Shown here piece by piece: positions 34,104-46,100 of a DNA stretch of 64,000 bases (positions are counted from its first letter, which is position 1; every line of letters starts with the position of its first letter). Origin of the DNA: Boesenbergia rotunda (Eukaryota > Streptophyta > Magnoliopsida > Zingiberales > Zingiberaceae); contig JAGFNQ010008306.1 of NCBI GenBank assembly GCA_024364735.1, positions 16,985 through 80,984 of the forward strand, given 5' to 3'. The notes under the pieces were generated by a model that was given only the letters and a program-made list of their open reading frames with translations, had not been told where the DNA came from and ran no database searches. The translations under genes and the position numbers were made by a program.

Positions 34104-35008
34104 GGTGTGAAAAGTTAAGAGAGTGAGAGTTGAAGGTCAAGAAGCACCGGAGGTACACTGGTGTGGTCTTGCCTTTGTAGATGAGTCACCTAAGGAGGTG
34201 ACTAGGGCTAAGAGCTCAAGGGAGAGCTCTAGAGGTCAAAATGAGTTCTATGGTCAATGGATCTCAGGAGGATTTCTTCAAGAAGATTAGATGGATTTAG
34301 GGATGTGCCAAAGGATTTAGAAGACTCATTTGAGTCTTAATCCTAGGGAATTGGCACACTAAAAGGAGATTTATGAAGAAAAGATGAAAATAGGATCATA
34401 TTGGATAGAAATTGGTGTTTAATGTGTAAACACCATATAACTCAGTGCTAGGGATGTATTGTGATTAATTATGGGAAGATACATCAAGAAGGAGTCAAAA
34501 CTAGAACTTTTGGACAAGTTTCAATGACACAATTTAGGTAGGGTTGAGTTTCATGCCAATCTTGGGATCCGGAATAGATTTACTTGAAAACATATTTTTC
34601 CCAAGTAGACATAGGCTCCACAAACCTCTCCACGAAATTTCAGATTTTTTGGAGGTTTGTGGAATTAGTTACGCATTTCTGAAATTCGGACTGAAAAACT
34701 AGGAATTCACAGTTATCAGTCGACTGCCTTGGGGGCAGTCGACTGAAGTCTCGGGTTGGTTTCTCAGTCGACTGCCCCAGGGGCAGTCGACTGATACGCG
34801 TGTTTTAAATAGAGAAGGTCGCGCGGGGGTGGCCGAACCTAGGGTTTTCGGTGCCACCCCCTGCGAGATCTCTTCTTCCCCGACCTCCTCTCTTGATCTA
34901 AGGTGCTCTCAAGCCCTAAAAACACTTCTCTAACCTCCTCCCACCTCAGATCCGACCCTAGGGTTAGTAAAACTTCTTCTCTTAGTCCGATCTTCATCAA
35001 GCCTCATC
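34104..35008 (+). other. non-coding spacer of element B between gag and the extra gene
   Basis: No protease, integrase or RT motifs in any frame. It contains two copies of CAGTCGACTG flanking c(c/t)(c/t)ngggg cores at 34718-34795, then a CT-rich stretch (ctcttcttccccgacctcc) that looks like a leader for the gene starting at 35009. Confidence 0.55.
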
Positions 35009-36314
35009 ATGAAGCGAGTGGGAAAACGGTAAAACCTTGTATCATTTGATTTTTCCCATTTAAGTCATGATTTGGAACTAATTTGGCCTATTTTGCTTGA
35101 TGTTCCTTGTTTTCTCTTGTTATGGGATCGTGTGGGTACATGCATTGGTATGTGTTATGTTAGGGTTGCACATAAAAGACAAAAGGGTGAGGGATCATCT
35201 CACCAAGGTCAGGGAGACCTGGAGGGACCTCGGTTTCGGTCCGATGAGTGTCGGAAAGTTTTTGAGAGTGCGACCTTCATCTTAATGAATTGCCGCTACC
35301 TCAACCGCTCATATTTCCAGGAGATTCCTCCCATCATTGAGATCATTGCATACTTTGGGTTGGAACAACTGGTTTACTGTCAACACTTTATTAATTTTGA
35401 CCTATGTAAGGAATTCTATGCGAACCTTACATCTATTGGTGCCCAGGATGATGTATACGAGTCAATGGTGCAAGGGGTTACCATTCCAGTCACACCCGAC
35501 GTGTTGCGAGCATTTTTAGGGTGTAGAGTGTCAAATAGCCAGTTTACATGTTTCCCCAAAGTTGATGAGCCTCTAACTTTACTGGGTGTAACCGTAGATC
35601 AAATCCATCGGTATTATTTTGGTAGACCTCGATGTCATTCGGACCGTATTTTTGAAGCTAAAAACATGAGTCCAATTAGTAATGTGTCGTACAAGATTGT
35701 CCTAGATTGCATTCTTCCTATCGTCACCAAGGGGCGGTCGAGGATTCGACTTCCCCGCTTGGTGATGATGTATGCCCTAGAGAGGAGGCTGGACATCGAC
35801 ATAGCCCGCAGGTTTTTGCATCCATTACTTATTTCTCCCACGATGTCAATAAAAAGTTATACATGTCATTTGGTCATGTTTTGGCCGAATTCTTTAGGTC
35901 TAGAGGGGTCAGAGTTGACAAGGGTCAAATTCATGAGTTATCTAAGGACTATGACCAAATAGGATCTCGACAGCTCTCTTTAGCTGGGATCGAGAAGCAT
36001 GAGGGGGAGATGATCTGGCGCCGTCGTCCTGCTCCCGAGTTAGATGATGATGATGATGATGAGGAGCCCGCTGGAGGAGTTACACAGGAGCAGTTCTCCC
36101 AGCTCCAGTCTGAGGTTCACGGCCTCCGGGAGGACTTCCACGGGTTTCAGCAGCAGCAGATGGGTTTCAGCAGGACAGACTGCTATTCAGGGGGAGGTCC
36201 ATGGGCTCACAGAGACTTTCAGAGGTTTCAGCTGCGGCAGACGAGATGTACGACATGATACAGCAGTTGCACCTCATGTATCAGGCCCCTCCTCCTCCAG
36301 ACGATGACGAGTAG
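35009..36314 (+). pseudogene. element B extra gene, putative plant transposon protein type (PF20167-like)
   Basis: ATG at 35009, short first exon (35009-35028), intron 35029-35178 (gtaaaacc...cataaaag), then an exon joining in frame to give MKRVGKR-QKGEGSSHQGQ. The body has FEYANL-type signature residues of the 'putative plant transposon protein' family: LCKEFYANLTSIGAQDDVYE, VQGVTIPVTPDVLRAFLGC, RLPRLVMMYALERR. Around 35815-35850 the frame shifts (ITYFSHDVNKKLYMSFGHVL is in the next frame), and again near 36165; the last frame ends MYQAPPPPDDDE at 36314. A poly-Asp run and Gln/Phe-rich coiled stretch precede the end. Such additional ORFs accompany some plant LTR retrotransposons; function unknown. 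The family name rests on recognition of the motif layout. Confidence 0.65.
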
Positions 36315-37348
36315 TTTTAGTTGATTTGATGGATTTTGGTGTTGAGAAGTGTTTTGCTTGAATTTATGTTGTATCTCTCAAACACTTTCTTTTGACATTG
36401 TAACACTTAACTGCTTTGGGGCTATGACCCTTATGACTTTCTTTATGTTTTTTTTTGTAGTATGTATAAATTTTTGATTTTATGTTTTATATTATTTTGA
36501 TTTTAGTTCATGATGTAATGATTGAATAATGCTTTATTAATGACATGAAATGTAGGATAAGTTTGATAGATGCATGGTTATCTAAAGGGTAAGAGATAAA
36601 TGGGGAGATGTTTTGTCATATTAAGAATATATAAAGGAAAAGGAGGATTTGGAAATAATTTTGTGTGTAGAATGGTAATGGATGATTTTGGTAAATACAT
36701 GGATTCATATATGAGATTAGAAGTTGATACAAACTGATACACTTTGGAATAATTGGAGTTTGTACCAAAAGTCAAACATATTTGGTGTTTTTCATGAAAC
36801 CATATTTTTCTAGGGTAGATTATATCCCAACAAATATGCTTGCAAAATTTTATATTTTTCTGAATTTTGTAGATTTTTCTAGGGATTTCTGAAATTCGGC
36901 TGGGAATTTCAAGTTGAGGCTGTATCAGTCGACTGCCCTGGGGGCAGTCGACTGATGTCTCGGGAAATTTGCGAATTTCACAAGCCAGTCGACTGCCCCA
37001 GGGGCAGTCGACTGATAAGGCTGTTTGGTGATTTCTGAGGGGTTTTTCAGAAATAAAGTGAGTTCTTTTGACACTAGGGTTAGGATTGCTTGGGGCAATT
37101 TTTTTGATGATGTCAAAGGGGGAGAACTTATGATGTTAAGTTAGGTTTAACTTGACGTAAGAATACATGTGGTGTTAAGTTGGGTAGAACTTAACTTGGT
37201 GTTGTGGTTGTGAGAATTGAAAATTGGGAGAGGACATAGATTAAGGGGGAGGTTGCCTCTTGTTTGCTATGCTTTTAATTTTCAATTACTATTGTTGTTT
37301 TTGTTTACCTAACTTAAACATATTGCCACACATCAAAAAGGGGGAGAT
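36315..37348 (+). other. 3' untranslated region of element B
   Basis: No gene. Two more CAGTCGACTG - CCC(C/T)(A/G)GGGG - CAGTCGACTG palindromes at 36927-36953 and 36986-37013, and the polypurine tract aaaaagggggagat at 37335-37348. Similar palindromes lie in the LTR. Confidence 0.75.
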
Positions 37349-38470
37349 TGTTGGGGTAATCGACCCAAATATGATCGGGGAGATCATGGCTTTGATGTGC
37401 GTGTCAATATGGTTAAGTTAGGGGTTTATTGTTGGTCTAATATGTGTATGTGAGTGTGCATGTTTGCAGGTACACATACACTTGGTTGGATGTCTTCAAG
37501 TGAAGGGTGGCATGGAGGCAAGCTGTGGGCTTACGTGCGCATCCGAGGGACCATGAACAGAGCAGGTACGATGAGCCGAAGGAAGCGGACTTCGAGGCAT
37601 ACGTGAAGGATAGCATGGAGGTAAGCCGCAGGCTTGTGTGTGTATCCGAGGGACGAGGGCCAAAGTCGAAGAGGGCTTGAAGGCGACGGATCGAGGCTGC
37701 TGAAGCAGAGATGATGAGCCGAGGGACGCTGACTTCGAGGCATGCGTGAAGGATAGCATGGAGGCAAGCCGAGGGCTTGCGTGCGCATCTGAGGGACGGG
37801 AGCCGAAGATGAAGAGGGTGTGAAGACAACAGATTGAGACTGTTGATTGAAGAGTCAACTAGGTTGTAAGTGTCCGAGTGTGAGTGTTTGTACTCGGGAA
37901 CTAAGCCGGGAGGGATCGAGTGCGGTAAGAAATTTACTCGGGAAGTGTAACTATAGGCTTAGGGAAGGACCAGTCGACTGCCCCAGGGGCAATCGACTGG
38001 TAATGGCTGGAGATTCAAACGTTGGGCGCAACGGTCGAATTTGGGTGAGACCAGTCGACTGCCCCAGCGGCAGTTGACCGGTAGCGGTCATATCAGAACG
38101 CGAGCTCTATTTAAGGGAGCTCGTTTCAGGCTTTTTTTTTCTTGGCGAAACCTGCTTGGATAGAACTGGTTAGTAGCCTTTGTTGCTCAGGCAGTGTCCA
38201 GAAGTTGTGGTGAGGTTTCTCCACCCACAAGGAGCTACGAGATCTAGCCGGAGGTGCTCCGGGGAATCATCCACCGACGGATTAGGGATCGCTCACCTTA
38301 CGAGCAGCCGTGGAATAGGAGTTCTATCTTCGAACCACGTAAATAGGTGTGTTCTTTCTTCGTTAGGTTTTTGTTTTATTTAGTATATTCCGCTTGCGCA
38401 CTAACGATTGTAGGAAGAAAACGAAACATGCTATTCACCCTCCCTCTAGCTTGACGATCGCGTCCTAACA
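37349..38470 (+). repeat. 3' LTR of element B
   Basis: TGTTGGGGTAATCG to ...CGTCCTAACA, 1122 bp, uninterrupted, so it defines where D split the 5' copy. A TATA-like ctatttaag sits at 38106 between gagctc and gagctc. Palindromes at 37970-38000 and 38050-38082. Confidence 0.93.
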
Positions 38471-39424
38471 GATGACACACTTATCATTGAGAGTAATAAT
38501 AAGAATCAAATCCACGAAAGACATGTTGAACTCAAGATTTGACATGAAAGACATGGACCTAGCTGATGTGATTATAGGAATCAAAATTCTTAGAACCGCT
38601 AAAGGACTTATTCTTAGTCAGTCCGATTACGTGGACAAGATTCTTGAGAAATTCACCAATGGTGATACTGCGTTGGCACGAACGCTGATAGATAGTAGCC
38701 AACATCTATCGAAAAATCGAGGAGAAAGTATCTCTTAGGTAGAGTATGCTCGGGTGATTGGAAGTCTGATGTACTTGATGAATTGTACAAGACCAGACAT
38801 AGCCTACGCAGTAAGCAAACTGAGTAGATACACGAGTAATCCCGGTGTTGAGCACTGGAAATGGATAACAAGAGTACTGAGGTACTTGAGATATACTTGT
38901 GGAAATGGACTGCATTATATGAGATATCCTGCTGTTATCGAAGGATACAACGATGCGAGTTGGATATCGGACATAAAAGACTCGAAGTCTATGAGTGGAT
39001 ACATATTCACTCTGGAAGTGCAGCTATTTCATGAAAATCTTCTAAGCAAACCGTAATAACCAGATCCACGATGAAGTCTGAGTTTGTAGCTCTTGACAAA
39101 TGTAGTGAAGAGGCTGAATGGCTACGACAATTCTTAGAAGATGTACCGAGATGATCGAAACCCGTGCCAGCAATTTGCATACATTGTGATAGTCAATCAG
39201 CAATTGGCTGGGTACAAAGTCATCTGTATAATGGTAAGTTTAGACATATACGTCGAATACACAATACCATTAGACAACTACTCTCAACTGGAGTTATCAC
39301 TGTTGACTATGTGAAGTCAAAGGATAATTTAGCGGATCTGCTAACCAAAGGGTTAAATCGAGAGTTAGTTGCAAGCTCATCAAGAAGGATGAGTTTAATG
39401 CCGATAGAAAATGTTGGTGCATAG
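38471..39424 (+). pseudogene. element A RT C-terminal part and RNase H (part 3 of 3)
   Basis: After the second gatga the frame resumes with the other half of the second catalytic Asp codon, then TLIIESNN. RT thumb and connection ([54 protein letters not shown]) and RNase H ([50 protein letters not shown]) follow. Stops at 38736, 39054 and 39153 and a small frame change after SGYIFTLE break it. Last stop at 39424. Confidence 0.88.
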
Positions 39425-39918
39425 AAAACTCAATCTATGCAGACTGGAGATCCCAAGAACTAGGTTCAAAGGGACAACCTAACTACACTGACAAAGGTGT
39501 TCACTGTGAGGGAACAACCCTTTGAAACAGTGAAGGATGGAGGTTAAACATACGACTTTTAATGATTCAATAGAGTTACGTGGAAAACTCTTAAGAGATC
39601 ACCTATGTGAGAAAGAAGTGGGGCCGCTTCGAAGAGAATTGAAGGCATAATTCTTAGAACTTGTCGCAAAATCAGGCGTGTTAATGGCCAATAACGAACA
39701 CACTCATGAGAATTGAGGTGTATCAGGGAGAGTTTTGGGTGAGATGTGTCAATGCTTACATAAATGGCAGCACAGTTCAAGGACATCATGTCTATTGTCG
39801 GCTAGGAAGCAAACAGATCTTCACAAGGGAAAGTTCAAAGGGTGAAACCTACCTATCCTATACTAGACTCAACTGCTGAATGTTATGACATACCTTGTTT
39901 TCATTCATGTGGGGGGAT
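39425..39918 (+). other. 3' untranslated region and polypurine tract of element A
   Basis: No gene; tgtggggggat at 39909-39918 is the polypurine tract abutting the LTR. Confidence 0.7.
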
Positions 39919-40970
39919 TGTTAGATATCATATGAATGGAAAGGGAGGTGTGGAGGAAAGAAGCTCCTTGGTGAGTGGGACTTTAGTCCCACATTGGGAG
40001 TTTCTAGTGAATGAAAAGGGAGGTGGAGAATAAAGAGACTCCATTGTTAGTGGGGCTTTAGTCCCACATTGAGAGTTTTAAGGCATAATTGTTGGTTTAT
40101 ATTATTTCACAAACATGTTAGTTGTGAACAAATGCAAGTGGAGAGACTCTCTCTCACTCGTGGGTGCGCAGGGGGGTGTGCAAATTTAGGGCTCGGATTT
40201 GTGTTGAACCAAGTGAACTTGTGTGTGTGCACGACCTGCGCGAAATTTATCCAAGCAGATGAATCAACGTTTTGCCAAATTTTTTGCTCAGATGTAGCTG
40301 ATGCGTTAACTTTTGATTAATGTAAAATCAGTAACACCCGGATATTTAGATCTGGGCTGTTAATTAGCAGTAAATGACGTTAATTCGGTCATTGATTACT
40401 GCAAGGGTCTGCGCCTATATACTAATGCCAATTTTTTTTTGCCAAATTTAATGCAAAATCAGTAACCCCGAACATTTTGATTACTACGAGGGTGACCGAG
40501 AGCAAAAGAAATATAGAGAGAAGGAATTATCTTCCACCTTCTTCCCGACCTCCCTTGATAGCGATCGGGTACTTCCTCAGTTCGCCACGAGCAACGAGTG
40601 CTCCGTTGTGTCCGTGGTCCCGCTGTTGTATTATGAGAGACAGACGTCAATCGGAGCCTCGAAACACCGTCGGAGGAGGACAAATTTGTTTCAAGGAAAT
40701 TGCGCTGCGCAGGCCTCAACAACTTTTTGGTCGGGAAACTTCCGACTATTGCTCGAGAGCTCGGGAGCTACTGTTCGGGAGCTCGGGAGATACTGGTCGG
40801 GGGACCTGATCGGGAGATTCTACTCGGGAATTCTAGCTCAGAATTCTGCTCGGGAGACTACAATTTGCATAAAAGACAACTCAAGACACTCAATAGATAA
40901 ATTGAGAATTATATATTTCAGTTTATTTCTTGTTCACTCTAAAAACAAAAAGAGAATATTTCCTCCAATA
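39919..40970 (+). repeat. 3' LTR of element A
   Basis: TGTTAGATATCATATG to ...CCTCCAATA (terminal CA changed to TA), followed by TSD ctttc at 40971-40975. It is 181 bp longer than the 5' LTR, mainly around 40250-40450, where a gtaaaatcagtaac segment is repeated. Confidence 0.9.
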
Positions 40971-40975
40971 CTTTC

Positions 40976-42847
40976 TATTTCCTCCACTCTTGGGATCAAG
41001 TAGTAATTTAGACGTCAAAATAGTCACGCCGATAATGCATGCCAAGCCTACCATGCTTTACTTCTCAAATCATCAGATCTTATACAAAAGACGAAATCGT
41101 TCACTCCCAACGCCCCTCCGCACCCGTCCCAAAGTCATCATGAGAGAGGTAAATCACGGTCCCCGGAATAATTAGTGCACAATTGGGTCAAGAATTGATA
41201 CACCAAATGCCCAGAGTTTTAATCTAGTGCACCTCACGCAACTCGAATCTAGGACCTCTTAGACAACATCCCTATATACTAACCATTCCGGATCCTCATG
41301 GGGATAAGTCATCAGATCTTGGACTGACGGAGAGGTGGACTTAGCTTCGGAAGAGAAAGCTAAACAAATTAAAAGGACACCATCAATATTCTTTGAATTT
41401 TATAATAATATAACACATTACTACTTTAATATATTATACAATACACATAAAATCAATAATTAGCATTCGCCCGCCTCCTCTAAGCAGCTGTTGAACCGGC
41501 TGTTAGAGATCCGAGAGTTACATGTGTTTATCATCTTTTATATGCTAGTCATTGGATTAGTAATTTCATAATATACTTTTTTTTTTTTTGTTAATTCTGA
41601 GATAATTTGACGGGACGTTAAAATAACTGAATCAGTTTTTATCGTCAAAAATCAAGGGTCACACAGGACCTGAGCGGCTGAGCCAAGCCCAGTGGCCACG
41701 ATGCTTATAGTCTGAGATCATGCACCTTCCAGCATTTGGCAAACCCCGGTGTCAGATCTTCCGCGGTACACACTGTTGATGCGTGTTTTGGAAGCCTGAA
41801 TCTGCTAGCAAAACTTTTGCGGCAAATAAACGTAAGAGCCGAGCACTTCCTCCATCTTCGCTGATTCAAGAGCCCTAATCGTGTTCATAATCACCCCTGT
41901 TACATGATATTGCTGGATAAACACAATTGTACGTTTTTCTTTATCCTGAAAGAAACAACAATTAATGCAACATCTGCCTCATTTATTCAGTTATATCTCT
42001 CTTCGCTGTTGCACACATGGTCAATAGAATCGATATCATCATGGCAGCCATCAATGCTTTTCTACTGTATATGGCTGCTTGAAATGTCTCGGTGAATCGA
42101 GTACTTTGGATGAAGTCAAGTAGCCTAAGAAAACTAAGCAAATTTACTTTGGGTTTAAGCTCAATTTCCCGGACAACCTAGATGAGTTTAACCAACCAAA
42201 TTGTTACGTCGTGTATCCACCTATTTACATCAAAGCGAAGAGCTTTTAACCATGTTAAAAAATGTTAAAAATTTAGATATAGAGGCGGAGAGTGCATATT
42301 TTAAATAAATCCAATGTTCACAAACAAATTTAATATTCTACGTCATTAGAACTTATTTATTCATTAAAACATATAAAATCAAGAGTAAGTTTAAATAATT
42401 TATTAAATAAAGTTAAATGAATAAGTTAAAATATATATGATTAGTAAGGTTCATAAAGAAAAATTGTGAATTATTTGTTACAATAATATTTATGAATCAA
42501 ATTCATCAACAAACTTTATTAACATTGATAAATATTTGTTAAAAAAACAATCGGCAAACAAACTTGTTTTATCAAATTTAATAATTATTTTAATGATTTA
42601 TTTCATTTTAGATTTGACACATCTGGATTATTTTATTAAATAAATTTGAATTTTATAAAATTTAACTGGAGTATGGCAAAAAGGTTTATCAATGACACCC
42701 GAGCGTGTAAACATATGCTTATTTAAAACTAATTTTAATCCAAAATGTAATATTTTCTATTGTCCAACAAAAACATTTCAATTGACAATAATTCTGTATC
42801 ATATTAATATTGAAAAAAATCATAAATGATATTTTTTAAAAAAATAT
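40976..42847. other. intergenic DNA between element A and the YIP4-type gene
   Basis: No gene recognised. It holds a poly-T run at 41578-41590 and AT-rich repeats at 42290-42660 resembling 13370-13620 in the other orientation. Confidence 0.5.
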
Positions 42848-43141
42848 TTTATTGGAAACAAAACAGAGCCAGAGAGTGAGAGTCTCTTGTCAAGGCAAGC
42901 ACATAGTCGGAGTTCGGATCACTAAGCCTTCGGATTTCGGAGCCGCGCGAAGACTTTCGGCGGGTCGGATCCATACATATCTTATTTTCCCCTTCGTTTC
43001 CTGGCGGTTGCCGCAACCCTTTGGTCTCCATCGTCAAAGTAAATAAAACGCAATTCTCGCTCCCGCATCTGGGTAACCCTCGCTTTGCTCTTCGCCCTGT
43101 GGCCCTGCGGTCGCGTCGCCCCTCCGTTGTGGCCGGCGAAG
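42848..43141 (+). promoter_or_regulatory. probable 5' leader/proximal promoter of the YIP4-type gene
   Basis: An abrupt change from AT-rich DNA to about 50-60% GC starts at 42860 and runs into the start codon at 43142. A TATA-like stretch (aaatattttattgg) lies near 42841-42854. This is typical of a plant housekeeping gene leader, but no transcription start can be fixed. Confidence 0.4.
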
Positions 43142-46100
43142 ATGTCGCACGAGGACACCATACCCCTTCATCACTCTTCACAGTCCGACATCGACGAGAT
43201 CGAGAACCTCTTCAACGCCCCCGTCCACGCCGCCACCGTACTCCCCGCCCGCCCGCCCAGCCCCCCGCGCGCCTCCATCCCCGTTTCCCATTCCCCACCT
43301 CCTTGCCTCCCTACCAGAAGGTGCCACCGTCCTCCTCGCCCCCGGTCGTACCGGCTGTGCCGGTCGATGCTGCTCCGGCTGGAAGATCTAGGACCGGCGT
43401 CTCTGCAGATGCCTTCGGCTCGCCCGCCAACACGCTAACGGAGCCGGTTTGGGACACCGTGAAGCGGGATCTAGCGAGGATCGTGAGCAATCTGAAGCTG
43501 GTAGTATTCCCGAATCCGTTTAGAGAGGATCCGGGAAGGGCACTCAGGGATTGGGATCTTTGGGGGCCATTCTTCTTCATCGTGTTTCTCGGATTAACTC
43601 TTTCTTGGTCTGCATCGGTGAAGAAGGTAACAGCGGATCTCCAGCTCCTGTGTTGATTTGTTTATAGTTTAATATGGTTTTCTTCCTTTGGATATCGATC
43701 ACGGATTATTGTTGATTTTTTGACATTTTTTTAATCACGAACCTTATTTTCACTTTTCCTAAAATCATGCTTTCTAGTTGGAAATTTTCAAAACGCGCAC
43801 GCTAGCTTTTTACATACCCAAAATATCTGTAGCCTCACAAGATTAATTTGTTTATTTTAGGATTGAAAGTTGTGCTTAATCACAATTTACACACAAGCTC
43901 ATTATGGTCCTTATCCTTTTTATCTGGCATAGGATTGAAAGTTGTGATTTTTTTACACACAAGTGCCAGCCAGCCGCCTAGGCGGGATTAGGCGGCCCTA
44001 GGCGCCGATTAATTGGTCGAATCGTCTAGGTGCCACGGAAATAGTGTAGAGTTTTCATGATTTTTTGTTAGTTTGAGCTTTTAAATTTAAAACCCAATTA
44101 AAAGAAAAACTGAAATGTAATTTTTTTTTGTTGGGCTTAAGTTTTATAAAACCTAAACTTTGGTCTAATAAGAAAATCGATTTGTTGGTTTGTCCTAGCA
44201 GTTAGCATCAAACTTCATCTTTACATACTGAGTAACTAGAGCTAGAGAAATCTAAGCGAATGAAGAAGCCCCCACATTTTGGAGAAGTTAAGAGTTAAAA
44301 AGAAGAATAAATTTGTGATATTTTATTAGTTGTGTAATTTTGAATTCATTTTAAATCTGATGTTATTGTGTTAAGAGTTATAGAATGTGATTTATTATGT
44401 AATTTATGTTGATACCGTGGAATCAGCCTAGCGGCGCCTAGTCCCCGCCTAGGCGCTGGCTTGATGCACGACTAGCGCCTAGCGAATTTTTGAACCTTAA
44501 TATGACATGAATCAATCATGGTGGTGTAACCAGTTTTTTTCCAAGCATCTCTATGTGCTTGCAAATTTTCTTTTGCCTTGCTACTACTTTTGAGCAAAGG
44601 TTCACCAAGCTCATGTTAAGTAGGAGCATTGTAGCCTGGGATGATATGGACTAATTGTCTCTACCATAATCCAGAAGTCTTTAAAGTAGACAAATGAAAT
44701 TGAATGCGTACTTCATGGAATCATTTATCAACATATTGATTAAGCTCTTTCTTCCTTGGCAAATTTATAATATATGTTGCTCTGGCTTATTGAGTCTTGT
44801 AACATCACTGTTAGAATTTGGTGACCCGAATTCAGTTTAATCCGTTAATTTATTATTAGATATTTTCTTATTAATCTGTTAATTAACAGATTCATATAAA
44901 TCTGTTAATTAACAGTTTCGTTATTAATTTTTCTTTTGACTAAGTATCCTAAGATCTCTATAAGTTGTGTATCTCATGAACAAATTTAATAAATCAATGA
45001 AGAAAGTTATTTGGTTTCCTCTTCTTTCTTTCTCTCTACCTCTCTTTTCTCACTATTTCTCTTTACTTTATCAGACCCGCCGACTTTGTATTCCACCGTT
45101 CATAGTGATTTTTCCTCCTCTGCCCGTGGTTTTTCCCGTCAAGGGTTTTCCATGTAAATCTGGTGTGTTCTCTATTGTTCTTGTTGTCGTTTTTTCATAC
45201 TAATCCCGTTTCAAGTGGTATCAGAGCCAGGTTGGTTTTGATTTTGTGGATGTCAACCGGGATTAATGACAACGACAAGCATGAAGGAGAAATCCGCTGC
45301 TGCATTATGACTAAAATTGGAGCAGTTGTGCATGACAGAGAAGTCTGGTGAGGCTGATGTTGTCGAAAATCACAGTAATGGTGAACTCCTCGTTGCCTCT
45401 GATGCTGATTTGAAGCAGAGTGAGGAATGAATTCTTGATTCTGGCTGTACGTTTCATATGTGTCCCAATCGGGATTGGTTTTCAACATATGAAACGGTTT
45501 CGAGTGGTGCCGTTTTGATGGGCAATAATGCATCCTGCAGAATCGCTGGTATTGGTACGGTCAGAATTAAGATGTTTGATGATGTCATTCGGACACTTGG
45601 TGATGTGAGGCACCTCCCTGATTTGAAGAGATATCTGATCTCTTTGAGTATTCTTGATTCTAAAGGGTACAAGTACACTGGTGAAGGTAGAGCTGTGAAG
45701 ATCAGTAAAGGGTCTCTTGTTGTGATGAAGGGACTAAGGTGAACCGCCAGTTTATATGTTCTGCAGGGATCCACAGCAATATGTGATGTTGCCGTCGCAA
45801 GGTCGTCTATGTCTGATTCTGATGTTACAAGACTTTGGTATATGCGTTTGTGTCATATGAGTGAGAATGATATGATTGAATTGAGCAAGAGAGGACTCCT
45901 TGATGGTCAAAGTATTACAAACCTAAAGTTCTGCGAGCACTGTGTTTTTGGCAAGCAGAAAAGAGTCAAGTTCTCAGTTGACATTCATAACACAAAGGGT
46001 ATGCTAGACTACATTCACTCTGATTTGTGGGGGCCTTCTAGAGTACCATCTAAAGGTGGTGCGCTCTATATGTTGATTATTATTGATGATTTCTCAAGAA

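Larger units (their letters stand above)
22040..38470 (+). mobile_element. Element B: non-autonomous LTR retrotransposon with gag remnant and an extra gene
   Basis: 5' LTR 22040-25637 (interrupted by solo LTR D), 3' LTR 37349-38470, 5-bp TSD gatga (22035-22039, 38471-38475), primer site at 25640, polypurine tract at 37336-37347. Without D and the CACTA element it is about 7 kb. Inside are a broken gag with zinc knuckle (32683-34103) and a separate gene (35009-36314); no protease, integrase or RT is seen. LTR ends and primer site are Sirevirus-like. A related reverse LTR lies at 4563-5196. Confidence 0.92.
13966..40970 (+). mobile_element. Ty1/copia element A, complete but broken up by nested insertions
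   Basis: 5' LTR 13966-14836, 3' LTR 39919-40970, and a 5-bp TSD ctttc on both sides (13961-13965, 40971-40975). Between the LTRs run gag, protease, integrase, RT and RNase H in copia order, interrupted by element C at 16729/20943 and element B at 22039/38471. Without the inserts the element is about 6.35 kb. LTR lengths differ (871 against 1052 bp) and the frame has many stops, so it is old. No initiator-Met-type TGGTATCAGAGC primer site follows the 5' LTR, unlike B, C and F. Confidence 0.92.

Noticed and set aside
43021..43141. Upstream ATG at 43021 as the true start of the YIP4-type protein
   Set aside because: It is in frame with the rest of exon 1 only because of the missing base; the conserved N-terminus MSHEDT starts at 43142 in the other frame.
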